DNA of 64,000 bases from Clostridia bacterium. GTDB lineage: Bacteria > Bacillota > Clostridia > Oscillospirales > Acutalibacteraceae. The first letter of the stretch is position 1. Every line of letters starts with the position of its first letter. Positions 47,039 to 55,733 of the stretch are shown here, piece by piece. The DNA lies in assembly GCA_017449935.1 (NCBI GenBank), contig JAFSYP010000074.1, positions 1-64,000 of the forward strand. Reading direction: 5' to 3'. A program made the position numbers and the translations under genes. The notes beneath the pieces are model-generated. The model was not told the origin of the DNA. It saw only the letters and a program-made list of their open reading frames with translations, and searched no databases.

Positions 47039-47440
47039 TTACATTTTATAGCCTGTACCGACGAATTGCGCGATAAGACGTCCGGTGTCGTCGGTCACGT
47101 CGATGTTGAATACGCTCGTCGTGCGGCCGTCCTTGACGCATTTGGCGCGGGCGGTCAGACGTCTGCCCTTCACGGCGCCGAGATAGTTGATGCTCACCTG
47201 CAGCGCGACCGTGACGTGGTGCAGATTGTTGGACGCGACGGCGAACGCGAAATCCGCCAGTGTGAAGATCACGCCGCCCATCACGCCGCCCGCCGCGTTG
47301 CGGTGCCGCCCGTCCTCGATTTCCATGCTGCACACGCACGCATCCGCGCCCAGCGCGTCGAGCGTGATCCCGTTTTCCATGGCGAATCGGTCGCCCTTGA
47401 AGTATTCGCGCGCCTGTTCGATCGTCTGAAAGGTACTCAT
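47039..47440 (-). CDS. PaaI-type hotdog thioesterase
   Basis: A 133-residue single-hotdog protein. The motif NAAGGVMGGVIFTLADFAFAVASN holds the PaaI/4HBT-type active-site region, and VALQVSINYLGAVKGRRLTARA is the conserved second strand pair. It probably hydrolyses an acyl-CoA, substrate unknown. ATG at 47440 has AAAGGAG upstream and overlaps the stop of the ECF S-component gene by 4 nt, so it is the last gene of that operon. Confidence 0.88.
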   Translation of the reverse strand: MSTFQTIEQAREYFKGDRFAMENGITLDALGADACVCSMEIEDGRHRNAAGGVMGGVIFTLADFAFAVASNNLHHVTVALQVSINYLGAVKGRRLTARAKCVKDGRTTSVFNIDVTDDTGRLIAQFVGTGYKM

Positions 47441-48144
47441 TCGGATTCTCCTTTTTGAAACAACTGATATTTTACGCACATACGCTCCAGCTTCTCGCCG
47501 ATCGGTTTTTCCGTAAGAAAAAGCACGACGCCCGTCACGGCCGCGTGCGAGGCGTTGAACGGCAGCCCCGTCAGCAGAACGGCGGACACGGACTTCCATG
47601 AGAGATCGGGCGCCATGGCGAACACGGCGCAGCTGTCGGCGCAAAGACCGTAGATCGCAAAACAGCACAGCGCACCGACGACGGCGCAGACGAGCCGCCT
47701 GCTCTGAAAGCGCCCCGCGCGCAGGATCACGTCTGCGACGAACACGGCGAAGCCCATGCCGAAGATCTGGTACGGCGTCCACGCACCCTGCCCGAACAGG
47801 AAGTTGGACAGAAACATCGACAGCACGCCGACCATGAAGCCGGTCTCCTCGCCGAGATACAGTCCCGTGATGATGGCAATGGCGCACAGAGGCTTGACGG
47901 TCGGGAGCATATAAAAAGCCGCGCGCGACGCGACGGCGATCGCCGCCATGACCGAAACGATCACCAGCTCGCGCACCTTGCCGCGGCGTTTGCGGAACAG
48001 CGCCGCGAACGGCAGACATGCCAGCAGAAGGATCACGCCGCTGACGAGATAGTACTGCCTGTCGCGCAGCAAAAACGCGCCGACCAGCACCGCGGCAAGG
48101 CTCAGCGTCAGCGACACGACGGTCAGATACGGTTTTCGTTGCAC
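47437..48144 (-). CDS. ECF transporter substrate-binding (S) component
   Basis: A 235-residue membrane protein with about seven hydrophobic segments (two N-terminal extra segments and a five- to six-helix S-component core). The core motifs AIAVASRAAFYMLPTVKPL and FLFGQGAWTPYQIFGMG resemble the CbrT group, for which cobalamin uptake has been shown, but the substrate here cannot be settled from sequence and no cobalamin riboswitch was recognised upstream. The gene lies directly after the ATPase gene (22-nt overlap). Confidence 0.82.
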   Translation of the reverse strand: MQRKPYLTVVSLTLSLAAVLVGAFLLRDRQYYLVSGVILLLACLPFAALFRKRRGKVRELVIVSVMAAIAVASRAAFYMLPTVKPLCAIAIITGLYLGEETGFMVGVLSMFLSNFLFGQGAWTPYQIFGMGFAVFVADVILRAGRFQSRRLVCAVVGALCCFAIYGLCADSCAVFAMAPDLSWKSVSAVLLTGLPFNASHAAVTGVVLFLTEKPIGEKLERMCVKYQLFQKGESE

Positions 48145-49757
48145 AGACAGATCACATCCTCATCGGTAACGGCGTCGGGGAACACATGCCGCGCGATACG
48201 GTTCGCGGCGGTCGTGTAGAAGGTATTGTCGGCAAAGAACGAAACGGTCGGCGCGTCCGCCGCCAGCACGCCGTCGAAGAGCATCGCGCAGCGGTCAGCG
48301 GTTTTGGCGCAGAATTCCACGTCGTGCGAGACCATGAAGACCGTCACGCCCCGCTCGCACAGTTCGCGCAGCAGCGCGGCAAAATCCGTCTTGAACGCGC
48401 TGTCCATGCCTTTTGTCGGTTCGTCCAGAAACAGCAGCTGCGGCTGTGTCAGCAGCACCTTTGCCAATGCGGTTCGCTGCTGCTCGCCGCCGCTCAGGTC
48501 GTAAGGATGGCGGTCGAGGAACGCCGTCAGCCGCAGCCGCCGCGCCATATCTTCCGCGTGCGCGCGGTCGATCGCTTCCAGCTCCAGCCGCACCGTTTTT
48601 TCCGTAAAGAGCGTGCGCACCTGCTGCGGCAGTACGCCGACGAAACGGCAGTACAGTTCCTTTTGCGGGATCTTGCGCACGTCGCGCCCGAACAGTTCGA
48701 TCCGGCCGCGGTATGGCTGCACCAGCCCTGCCGCCGCTTTCATCGCGGTGGATTTGCCCGCGCCGTTGCCGCCCAGCAGCGCGAAAACGCCGCCCGTCGG
48801 CACGTCCATCGTCAATCCCCGCAGCACGTCGGGCGCCTGTTTGTCATAAGTGAAAAATACTTCCCGCATCCGCACGGCAGACTCGGCGGTTTCCGGGGGC
48901 GGTACGTCCCGCCGCACGGCGTTTTGTACACGCACCGTGTCGGAAAGCCACTGCTTGCCCTCGCAGACGGTCAGCGGACAGGGCAGAGCGCTGCCCGTAC
49001 CCGCCCAGATGCGCATGGCGGAGGGTACGCTGTCGCGCAGAAAACCCAGCTCGCCCGTCAGCGCTTTGCCGATGTCGCGCGGCGCGCAGTCGGCGGCGAC
49101 GCGTCCGCGGTGCAGCACGATCACGCGGTCGGCGCACGGCAACACGTCCTCCAGCCGATGTTCGGTCAATATGATCGTCAGCCCCAATTCGCGGTGGATG
49201 CGGTCGACGGTCGCCAGAAAATCCGCTGCCGACACGGGGTCGAGCTGCGAGGTCGGCTCGTCCAGCAGCAGCACGTCCGGGTGCAGCGCCATGACGGACG
49301 CAAGGTTCAGCAGTTGGAGCTGGCCGCCGGAAAGGGAATCCGTCGGCGCGTTGAACCACGGCCCGATCCCGAAATAGCTTGCCATTTCCGCCACGCGCAG
49401 ACGCATCTGCGCCTGCGGCACGCCGACGCTTTCCAGGCCGAACGCCAGCTCGTGATAGACCTTGTCCGTTACGACCGCGCTTTCCGGGTCCTGCTGCACA
49501 AAGCCGATGCGCGACGCCTGTTCGCGCGCGTCCAACTCCCGGACCGGCGTTCCGCAAAAGCGCACGACGCCGCTTGTTTGGCCGTTCGGCGCGAGCGCCG
49601 GCTTCAGATGCCGCAGCAGCGTCGTCTTGCCGCAGCCGCTTTCGCCGCACAGCGCGACGTATTCGCCGGCGCGCACGGACAGCGTGACGTCCTCGAGCGC
49701 GTTCCCGCTTCCGAGCGGATAAGAAAAAGACAGATGCTCTATCTGGATCTGTTCCAT
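48123..49757 (-). CDS. ECF transporter double ATPase (EcfA1-EcfA2 fusion)
   Basis: A 544-residue protein containing two ABC ATPase domains. The first has Walker A GESGCGKTT (38-46), signature LSGGQ (142-146) and Walker B LLLDEPTSQLD. The second has Walker A GGNGAGKST (329-337), LSGGEQQ and LLFLDEPTKGMD. Both look catalytically competent. It energises vitamin uptake together with the T and S proteins encoded on either side, whose genes overlap it by 19 and 22 nt. Confidence 0.92.
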   Translation of the reverse strand: MEQIQIEHLSFSYPLGSGNALEDVTLSVRAGEYVALCGESGCGKTTLLRHLKPALAPNGQTSGVVRFCGTPVRELDAREQASRIGFVQQDPESAVVTDKVYHELAFGLESVGVPQAQMRLRVAEMASYFGIGPWFNAPTDSLSGGQLQLLNLASVMALHPDVLLLDEPTSQLDPVSAADFLATVDRIHRELGLTIILTEHRLEDVLPCADRVIVLHRGRVAADCAPRDIGKALTGELGFLRDSVPSAMRIWAGTGSALPCPLTVCEGKQWLSDTVRVQNAVRRDVPPPETAESAVRMREVFFTYDKQAPDVLRGLTMDVPTGGVFALLGGNGAGKSTAMKAAAGLVQPYRGRIELFGRDVRKIPQKELYCRFVGVLPQQVRTLFTEKTVRLELEAIDRAHAEDMARRLRLTAFLDRHPYDLSGGEQQRTALAKVLLTQPQLLFLDEPTKGMDSAFKTDFAALLRELCERGVTVFMVSHDVEFCAKTADRCAMLFDGVLAADAPTVSFFADNTFYTTAANRIARHVFPDAVTDEDVICLCNENRI

Positions 49758-50605
49758 TTATAATCCTCCGTCAGATCGAGCAGCAGCGGCATGAAACACA
49801 GCAGCGCATACCCGATATACAGCGCATAGGAAAACGCTGTCCGTGCGGGCAGACAGATATACGGATCATAGATCGCGCGCGTCTGCCCGCAGACGATCCC
49901 CGCGATCACCAGCGCGTCGCCCAGCAGCACAAGAACAGAAAGCGCCGCGTCGCGCCGCGTCCAGAAAAAACGCGTATAGTTCGTGCGTCCGCGGATCCCG
50001 TAGCCGCGGCTTTTCATCGAATCGGCCGTGTCCACGGCGCCCTCCAAAGACCATGTGACCAGAATGGACAGCGCGTGCAGACCGTTTCGCAGCCTGCCGC
50101 CTTCGCCGCGGCCGATCCCCCGCTGCGCCTCGAAGATCCTTTGCATCCGGCGGCGCATGATCGGGAGAAAACGCAGCGTCATCGAGACGAGCAGCGCGCC
50201 GGTCGGAAACGCTCTGCCGAACACATGCAGAAATTTATCGGTCGTCACCACGGCGTTGTAGCAGACGAACCAGAGAAAAACCGTCAGCACCATGCCGCCG
50301 GTCACCAGACTGTGCACAATGGATTCCAGCGTGACGCGGTTGCCGTTCGGGAGCACGAACAGCGTCGTCACGCCGTAATGGTTAAACGCCGCGCCGAGCA
50401 GTACGACGAACAGCAGCGTCGGCAGCAGCAGGCAGAAGACCGTTTTCAGCATCCTGCGCCCGCGCAGGCGGACGCCGTATGCGAACGCGGCGGCGAAAGA
50501 GATCCCCAGAAAAACCGGGTGAAAAAAGACCATGCCGAACGCCACGACGCTGGCAAAGAACAGAAAGTTCAATGCCGGGTGACTCCCCGCGAATGCAGAA
50601 CGCAT
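49739..50605 (-). CDS. ecfT: ECF transporter transmembrane (T) component
   Basis: A 288-residue membrane protein with about six hydrophobic segments and the cytoplasmic coupling helices of EcfT (PF02361): MTLRFLPIMRRRMQRIFEAQ and ADSMKSRGYGIRGRTNY. These contact the two ATPase domains. The start ATG has AAGGAGG upstream. It is the first gene of the ecfT-ecfAA-ecfS-thioesterase operon. Confidence 0.9.
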   Translation of the reverse strand: MRSAFAGSHPALNFLFFASVVAFGMVFFHPVFLGISFAAAFAYGVRLRGRRMLKTVFCLLLPTLLFVVLLGAAFNHYGVTTLFVLPNGNRVTLESIVHSLVTGGMVLTVFLWFVCYNAVVTTDKFLHVFGRAFPTGALLVSMTLRFLPIMRRRMQRIFEAQRGIGRGEGGRLRNGLHALSILVTWSLEGAVDTADSMKSRGYGIRGRTNYTRFFWTRRDAALSVLVLLGDALVIAGIVCGQTRAIYDPYICLPARTAFSYALYIGYALLCFMPLLLDLTEDYKWNRSR

Positions 50606-50635
50606 GGTTTTCCTCCTTAATTCTCTCGATTGCTG

Positions 50636-50669
50636 AACCGCCCCTTCGCCCGAGAGCGAAGGGGCGGTT
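50636..50669. terminator. Strong hairpin between the lipase-like gene and ecfT
   Basis: A perfect 14-bp stem AACCGCCCCTTCGC (50636-50649) with its complement (50656-50669) and a 6-nt loop. There is no clear U-run on either strand, so it may be a partial terminator or RNA-processing element separating the two transcripts. Confidence 0.6.
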
Positions 50670-50683
50670 TGCGTATGGATTTA

Positions 50684-52519
50684 TTATTTCGCGCGGCGGT
50701 GCAGCAGCACGTCGGAATACCCGCGTGCGCCCAGCTTTTCGTAAGCCCAGTCGCTGATCTTGTGCATCAGGTTCGTCCACCGCACCTGGAACGCCGACAT
50801 CTGTTTCGGCGGATCCTTGCGGCCGATCTTGACGAGAATGTCGTCGAGCCTTTGCTCGGCGTGATTCGTTTCATCGAGGTCGACGATCGTGTTCGCGAGC
50901 ATCGCGTCGCATTCCGCGATCGCCGCGCGCAGCTCCGCCGCGTCCTCGGCCGAAAGCGCTGTCGTGTCGATCTCCTTCGCCGATGCGAGCGCGCTGCGCA
51001 GCCATTTGGTAAAACGCGCCGTATTGAACTGCGGATAGATCTCGGGATAGGTATGCACGTCCTTGAAGTCGTCGTTCGTCAGCAGTTCGACCGCCAGAGA
51101 GATGATGACGTCGTTGCCTCCGGTACGCTCATGGTCGCCCTCGTCGAAATAGAACGTCGTCTCGCACAGATAGCCCGTGGAGGCGTCTACCTTGCGGTCG
51201 GGTGAGATATGATTGCCGCCGCAGGTGCAGTAGGTGTTCTGCTGCTTGTAGTCCGCAGGCAGCGTGGTATAGATCGGGCAGCTCGTCGCGCCGGCGGAGG
51301 TCGAATCGAGCTGGATCACGCCGTCGGCGTTGTATTCCTGCCAGTCGTCGATCAGCGGATAGAAGTAGTGGTCGTAATTCACCAGGTCGAACACCTCCAC
51401 GCCCTGATCCTTCAGGTACAGGATGTTGTCCTTGGCATGCGTCTGCGCCTCGTGGAAGAATTCCAGCTCCGCGCGCAGCTTTTCGCGCGAGCCGTCCGCG
51501 AGATACCGCTGATACAGCGTTTCGTACTCGGACGAGGGTGTGAGCGCCCACATACAGGTGGAGTTCGCCAGGATGCAGTCGCGCAGCTCCTCGACGGTGC
51601 GGTGGATGATGTTGTCCACCGTGTCCCTCGACAGTAGGCGGATCGCCAGATTCAGCCCGTAGGCCGTCGCTTTTTCGTCCTCATCCTTGAGAATGCCGGG
51701 GAACAGATCGCGGTAAAGCGTGGCGTCCTGCGTGGTCACCGATTCGCTGAAGATCTTGCCGATGATGTACGAACCGTCCAGCGCGGGAACGATGTAGATC
51801 AGCCGGTGCAGATCGCGCGCCAGTTCCTCCCGGTAGCGCGCGAGCAGCTCGTTGGCGATGCTGCCGCCCTGGCTGATGGGGACCAGATTGATCTTGTCAT
51901 GGCCGGTTTCCCGCTTGACCTGCTGGATGAACGCGAACAGTTCGTCCGCCAGCTCGGAAACGGAAGCAAAGGAGTCGTAGGTGAAGAAATACAGATGGTC
52001 CTCGCCTGCGATCTCGGAGTATTTTTCCAGCGGGATGGTTTTGTAAATATAATCCTTGCCCTCCGGCGTGCAGCGGGCGACGCTCATGGGATAGCGGATC
52101 ACGTCGATATTTTGAATGTGATTGCCCTCGATGTCCTTGGCGTTGTTTTTCATCACGTCGGTCACGATGTCCGCCACCGCTTTCGACAGGCCCACGTCCT
52201 TTTGCAGAACAAGAGACAGCGTCAGCGTGGGAAGCGCCTTGAGCACGTAGCGCACGACGTCCTTCGTCGACACGTCGATCAGAAGATCGGTCAGCGGCTT
52301 TCCGTTTTTGTCCAGAACGACGTTGCCGTCGTCGTCATACATGCGCACCTGCGACTGGAACACGCCGGGGATCACGACGCTCGGATAATACGCGCAGTCG
52401 CCGCCGCATTTGGTCAGCACGCCGTCCGACGCGCTCGCCGAAAAACACATGCCGCACGTCGCGGTCAGCATGGTCAGCGCCAGGAAAACCGCCAGCGCTC
52501 TGCCCAGAGTTTTTTTCAT
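50684..52519 (-). CDS. Secreted alpha/beta-hydrolase, lipase-like
   Basis: A 611-residue protein with a signal peptide (hydrophobic stretch about 8-27, cleavage near SASA). An extracytoplasmic hydrolase domain follows: VVIPGVFQSQV (oxyanion-loop type), INLVPISQGGSIANELL with S in the nucleophile elbow (PISQG in place of GxSxG), and VNYDHYFYPLIDDW toward the histidine. Cysteine pairs fit an exported protein. It resembles PGAP1/triacylglycerol-lipase-type hydrolases from Clostridia; substrate unknown. ATG at 52519 is chosen since the signal peptide starts there. Confidence 0.78.
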   Translation of the reverse strand: MKKTLGRALAVFLALTMLTATCGMCFSASASDGVLTKCGGDCAYYPSVVIPGVFQSQVRMYDDDGNVVLDKNGKPLTDLLIDVSTKDVVRYVLKALPTLTLSLVLQKDVGLSKAVADIVTDVMKNNAKDIEGNHIQNIDVIRYPMSVARCTPEGKDYIYKTIPLEKYSEIAGEDHLYFFTYDSFASVSELADELFAFIQQVKRETGHDKINLVPISQGGSIANELLARYREELARDLHRLIYIVPALDGSYIIGKIFSESVTTQDATLYRDLFPGILKDEDEKATAYGLNLAIRLLSRDTVDNIIHRTVEELRDCILANSTCMWALTPSSEYETLYQRYLADGSREKLRAELEFFHEAQTHAKDNILYLKDQGVEVFDLVNYDHYFYPLIDDWQEYNADGVIQLDSTSAGATSCPIYTTLPADYKQQNTYCTCGGNHISPDRKVDASTGYLCETTFYFDEGDHERTGGNDVIISLAVELLTNDDFKDVHTYPEIYPQFNTARFTKWLRSALASAKEIDTTALSAEDAAELRAAIAECDAMLANTIVDLDETNHAEQRLDDILVKIGRKDPPKQMSAFQVRWTNLMHKISDWAYEKLGARGYSDVLLHRRAK

Positions 52520-52548
52520 AAAACCGCCGCCTCTCTTTGTTTTAAAAA

Positions 52549-52577
52549 ATACTACCACATCTGCCGATGCTTGTCAA
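52549..52577 (-). promoter_or_regulatory. Sigma-A promoter of the secreted hydrolase gene
   Basis: On the minus strand TTGACA (52572-52577), 17-bp spacer, TAGTAT (52549-52554). A perfect 16-bp palindrome TGCGGACCGGTCCGCA (52578-52593) abuts the -35 box. Confidence 0.75.
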
Positions 52578-52593
52578 TGCGGACCGGTCCGCA
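52578..52593. promoter_or_regulatory. Perfect 16-bp palindrome next to a promoter
   Basis: TGCGGACCGGTCCGCA has two-fold symmetry and lies immediately upstream of the -35 box of the hydrolase promoter and 2 bp after the stop of the acyltransferase gene. It could be an operator for a dimeric regulator or a hairpin at the acyltransferase 3' end. Confidence 0.45.
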
Positions 52594-52595
52594 AA

Positions 52596-53684
52596 TCAGT
52601 GCATCATCTTCAAAAAGCGCATCTTCGGATTCTTTTCCAATCGGATCCATACGAGCGAAACGAAAAAGGATACGGCAAAAACGCAGACCCACAACAATCC
52701 GTAAGACGCCGCGCCGCGTTTCAGCATACCGAACGGCAGCCGATCAAAAACGGAGAGGATATACGGATGGATGCAGTAGATCAGCGTGCTGCACTTGCGA
52801 AGCGTTCTGTAAACCGGACGCGGCGCCATGCGGATCCGAACGAGCGCGCTGTAAATGAAGTACGCTGCCGGCAGAAGAGAAAACTGCAGCGCGCCGTAGG
52901 TGGCGTTATCTCCGTTGTTCTGCAGGCGCAGCCACCACATCTCGACAAAGGAGAGCGCGCAAAACAAAGCCGCAAAGAACCAGACGCTTTTAGACAGGCA
53001 CGGACGGATTTCCCCTGTGCCGAGCCTTGCGCCAAGCGTCACAAACACGAGCGCAAAGCAAAGACCGTCGCGGGGCGACTCAAAAACGCGGCATAAAAAG
53101 TCGTACAGACCGGACAAGACCGGGTCCGCGTTGACGGCGCCGCGCACCAGATAAAAATGCGGCTGCCAGATCAATCCGAACAAAAAGAACACAAGAGCGA
53201 TGGCCCAGATGGTTCGCAGTGACATGAATCGATGCAGGATCCACAGCAGAAAAACGGCGACCATCAGGGAGCTCAGATACCAGAAGTGATACATGCTGTG
53301 TCCGCGCAGAACAGAGTCTGTGAAGAACAACAGGATATCCCGTGCGCAAGCGCGGGAACTGATCCAGTTCAGCGCATTGACAACGATCGTAACGCACGTC
53401 CACAAAACATACATGCGTAAAATGCGAAGCCAGTATTTTTTGACCGTGTCGGCGTCCGGGGGAGTCAGTCTTTCGCCGCGCTCGGTTTTTGAAAACAGAA
53501 AATAACCGGCCAAACAAAAAAACAGCGGCACCGCAAATCTTGCGGCCCATTGTTCGAGGAAAAAATTGACGTTTTCATTGGGAAAACCGGCGCCGGTGTG
53601 GACGCACACGACCAAAAACGACATGATCAGTTTTGCGACGTCCCAGATCGGGTTTTCAAGCGATTGCCTGCTGTTTTCGTTCAC
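52596..53684 (-). CDS. Membrane acyltransferase family 3 protein
   Basis: A 362-residue integral membrane protein with about ten hydrophobic segments, of the PF01757 group (OafA/WecH-like) that O-acylates sugars or wall polymers. The first segment ends with the conserved histidine in SFLVVCVHTGAGF, followed by FFCLAGYFLFSK. GTG at 53684 is the likely start because GGGGGTG lies upstream and the alternative TTG at 53732 overlaps the -35 box of its promoter. A divergent paralogue starts at 53852. Confidence 0.86.
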   Translation of the reverse strand: MNENSRQSLENPIWDVAKLIMSFLVVCVHTGAGFPNENVNFFLEQWAARFAVPLFFCLAGYFLFSKTERGERLTPPDADTVKKYWLRILRMYVLWTCVTIVVNALNWISSRACARDILLFFTDSVLRGHSMYHFWYLSSLMVAVFLLWILHRFMSLRTIWAIALVFFLFGLIWQPHFYLVRGAVNADPVLSGLYDFLCRVFESPRDGLCFALVFVTLGARLGTGEIRPCLSKSVWFFAALFCALSFVEMWWLRLQNNGDNATYGALQFSLLPAAYFIYSALVRIRMAPRPVYRTLRKCSTLIYCIHPYILSVFDRLPFGMLKRGAASYGLLWVCVFAVSFFVSLVWIRLEKNPKMRFLKMMH

Positions 53685-53703
53685 GGAATCACACCCCCAG
53701 TAA

Positions 53704-53732
53704 ATCTTATCACATCCGGCCGGCGCTGTCAA
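53704..53732 (-). promoter_or_regulatory. Sigma-A promoter of the leftward acyltransferase
   Basis: On the minus strand TTGACA (53727-53732), 17-bp spacer, TAAGAT (53704-53709). The transcript would start only about 15 nt before the GTG start codon. Confidence 0.75.
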
Positions 53733-53787
53733 TTCTTTTCACGTGCGCGATCGACGCGATTTCATGGTCCCGTTTGTGATGAAAAAC

Positions 53788-53816
53788 TTGCAAATTATCC
53801 GAAATGCCGTTATACT
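53788..53816 (+). promoter_or_regulatory. Sigma-A promoter of the rightward acyltransferase
   Basis: TTGCAA (53788-53793), 17-bp spacer, TATACT (53811-53816). It lies 55 bp from, and points away from, the promoter of the leftward acyltransferase. Confidence 0.7.
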
Positions 53817-53851
53817 GTCTTTGGATAACTATGAAAGGGGAGGGAAACAAG

Positions 53852-54886
53852 TTGAAAACCAGCGCTTTGCCGACGGTTCCCGACGGCGGACGGTTCAACG
53901 GCGTCGACCTTTGGAAGCTGATCCTGTCGTTCGGCGTGATCGCCATCCATACGTCGCCGATGTTCGGATATGCCGACTCGCCGGCGTATCCGGTCTATGC
54001 CGTCGCGGTCAGTCTTGCCGTACCCTTCTTTTTTCTTGCCGGCGGTTTTTTTCTGGGACGCAAGTTTCGGGAGCCGTTTGCCGCGGCGGAGAATGTTCGC
54101 GTGATCCGAACGGCGCTGCTGAAATATATCAAGCTGTATTTGATCTGGAGCGCAGTGTATCTGCCGCTTGCTTTCCTGAATCCCGACTGGCGCGGGAAGT
54201 CGGCCGGATACAAGATCCTGTCTTATCTGCACGGACTGCTGCTGCGCGGCGAGCATTACAATTCGTGGCATCTGTGGTATCTACTTTCCGTGATCTTCGT
54301 TCTGATCGCCCTGCTTGTGCTCTGCCGCCTGCGTCTGAAACGGTCGGCGGTTTACGGGATCTGCTTCGCCGTATGGGCCGTCGGTCTGTTCGCTATGAGT
54401 CTGAGCAGACTGCCGCAGACGCCCCCGGTCCTTGCGCCGATCCTTCCGCTGTTCCGATACACGATCCAGGACGGCAGAATATGCACGGGCTTTCTGTACG
54501 TTCCGCTGGGAATGCTCTTTTCGCGAAAAGTACCGAACAGGGCGCTCTCTCTTGCGATGTTTGCCGCGGGATTCGCGGCGGCCTGTCTGCTTTCCCCGGC
54601 TTTTCTGCGTGAGCCGGCGCTCGCGCTTGCCGCGGCGGGACTGTTCTGTACGGCACAGGGTATGCGCCTGAGAAAGGACAATCTGTATCCGCTGCTGCGC
54701 GGCATGAGCAAATGGATCTATTTTCTGCATATGTATATCTGGACGGCGCTGTCCTATCTTGTCTTCGGCGAAGAGACGCTCGGCGTCGAGGCGTTTTTGC
54801 TGACTTCGATCGTGAGCGCCGCGGCCGCGTTCTGTATTGAGATGATCGTCCGCAAACGGAAAGCGTCTGCGGCGAGAAAAGGGTAG
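53852..54886 (+). CDS. Membrane acyltransferase family 3 protein
   Basis: A 344-residue membrane protein with about ten hydrophobic segments. The motif VDLWKLILSFGVIAIHTSPM contains the family's first-helix histidine, followed by VPFFFLAGGFFLGRKF. It belongs to the same PF01757 group as the divergent neighbour, probably O-acetylating a surface glycan. TTG at 53852 is the best start because GGGGAGGG lies 7 nt upstream; an ATG at 53831 has no binding site and lies very near the predicted transcription start. Confidence 0.85.
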   Translation: MKTSALPTVPDGGRFNGVDLWKLILSFGVIAIHTSPMFGYADSPAYPVYAVAVSLAVPFFFLAGGFFLGRKFREPFAAAENVRVIRTALLKYIKLYLIWSAVYLPLAFLNPDWRGKSAGYKILSYLHGLLLRGEHYNSWHLWYLLSVIFVLIALLVLCRLRLKRSAVYGICFAVWAVGLFAMSLSRLPQTPPVLAPILPLFRYTIQDGRICTGFLYVPLGMLFSRKVPNRALSLAMFAAGFAAACLLSPAFLREPALALAAAGLFCTAQGMRLRKDNLYPLLRGMSKWIYFLHMYIWTALSYLVFGEETLGVEAFLLTSIVSAAAAFCIEMIVRKRKASAARKG

Positions 54887-54894
54887 GGCGCATC

Positions 54895-55569
54895 ATGGAA
54901 AAAGACTGCGTGAAGATCCTGTATGCCGACCGGCGTATCCTTGTGTGCGTAAAGCCCTTCGGCGTGCTGTCCACGGATGAGCCGGGCGGTCTGCCGGAAA
55001 TAGTTCGCGGCCTGCTTGCCGAAGCGGACGCTTCGGTGCGCACGGTGCATCGGCTCGACCGGGTAGCGGGCGGCGTGACGGTCCTTGCCCGGTCGCGCGA
55101 AGCGGCGCGGCGGCTGGGCGGCAGCGTGCAGGACCGTGCGTTCGGCAAAGAGTATCTTGCCGTCGTCGAGGGTACGCCGCCCGAACGCGGCACGATGCGC
55201 GATCTGCTCGCGCGCGACAGACAGACGCGCCGCACCTTCGTGACCGACACGCCGGGGAAAGACGTGCGCGAAGCGGCGCTGGACTATCGGACGCTCGGCT
55301 CGGCGCAAGGGTATTCGCTCGTGCACATCCGCCTGCACACCGGGCGCACGCACCAGATCCGCGCGCAGTTTTCGTCCCGCAGGTTTCCGCTGGCGGGCGA
55401 CAGGAAATACGGCGGACAGCCGATCCGTGACAACGAGATCGCGCTGTGGTCGTATGCGCTCTCCTTCCCGCACCCGCAAACGGAGCAGACCGTCCGATTT
55501 TCCTGTCCGCCGCCGGACACGTTCCCGTGGGATCTGTTTGAAGTTGACAGGATTGTCACGACGGCGTGA
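54895..55569 (+). CDS. RNA pseudouridine synthase, RluA family
   Basis: A 224-residue enzyme converting uridine to pseudouridine in rRNA or tRNA. The catalytic aspartate is D55 in TVHRLDRVAGG; other family motifs are KEYLAVVEG, HIRLHTGRTHQIRAQ and LAGDRKYGG. There is no N-terminal S4 domain, as in the shorter RluA/TruC-like members. It begins 8 nt after the acyltransferase stop, so the two are probably cotranscribed. The exact target position cannot be assigned. Confidence 0.92.
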   Translation: MEKDCVKILYADRRILVCVKPFGVLSTDEPGGLPEIVRGLLAEADASVRTVHRLDRVAGGVTVLARSREAARRLGGSVQDRAFGKEYLAVVEGTPPERGTMRDLLARDRQTRRTFVTDTPGKDVREAALDYRTLGSAQGYSLVHIRLHTGRTHQIRAQFSSRRFPLAGDRKYGGQPIRDNEIALWSYALSFPHPQTEQTVRFSCPPPDTFPWDLFEVDRIVTTA

Positions 55570-55611
55570 TCGCGGGTTTACTTTCATACGCTATGATTAA
55601 GACACGCAGGC

Positions 55612-55635
55612 ACGGCGTTTTGCGCCGTTTTCTTT
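55612..55635 (+). terminator. Rho-independent terminator after the pseudouridine synthase gene
   Basis: A 6-bp stem ACGGCG/CGCCGT (55612-55617 with 55623-55628) and T-rich tail. The stem is short, so termination may be partial. Confidence 0.6.
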
Positions 55636-55670
55636 GCGTCCGGCTTTGCTTTTTACGCGATTTCATTCGA

Positions 55671-55699
55671 TTGACAAAAGAAATCGGGATTGGTATAAT
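55671..55699 (+). promoter_or_regulatory. Sigma-A promoter of the kinase-isomerase operon
   Basis: TTGACA (55671-55676), 17-bp spacer, TATAAT (55694-55699) with an extended TGG before the -10 box. No operator was recognised. Confidence 0.85.
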
Positions 55700-55733
55700 A
55701 CACACATAATGCATAACGCTTTGGAGGTTTGTC

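Noticed and set aside
55671..55733. Catabolite-repression (cre) site at the kinase operon promoter
   Set aside because: ATGCATAACGCTTTGG nearby matches the consensus too poorly.
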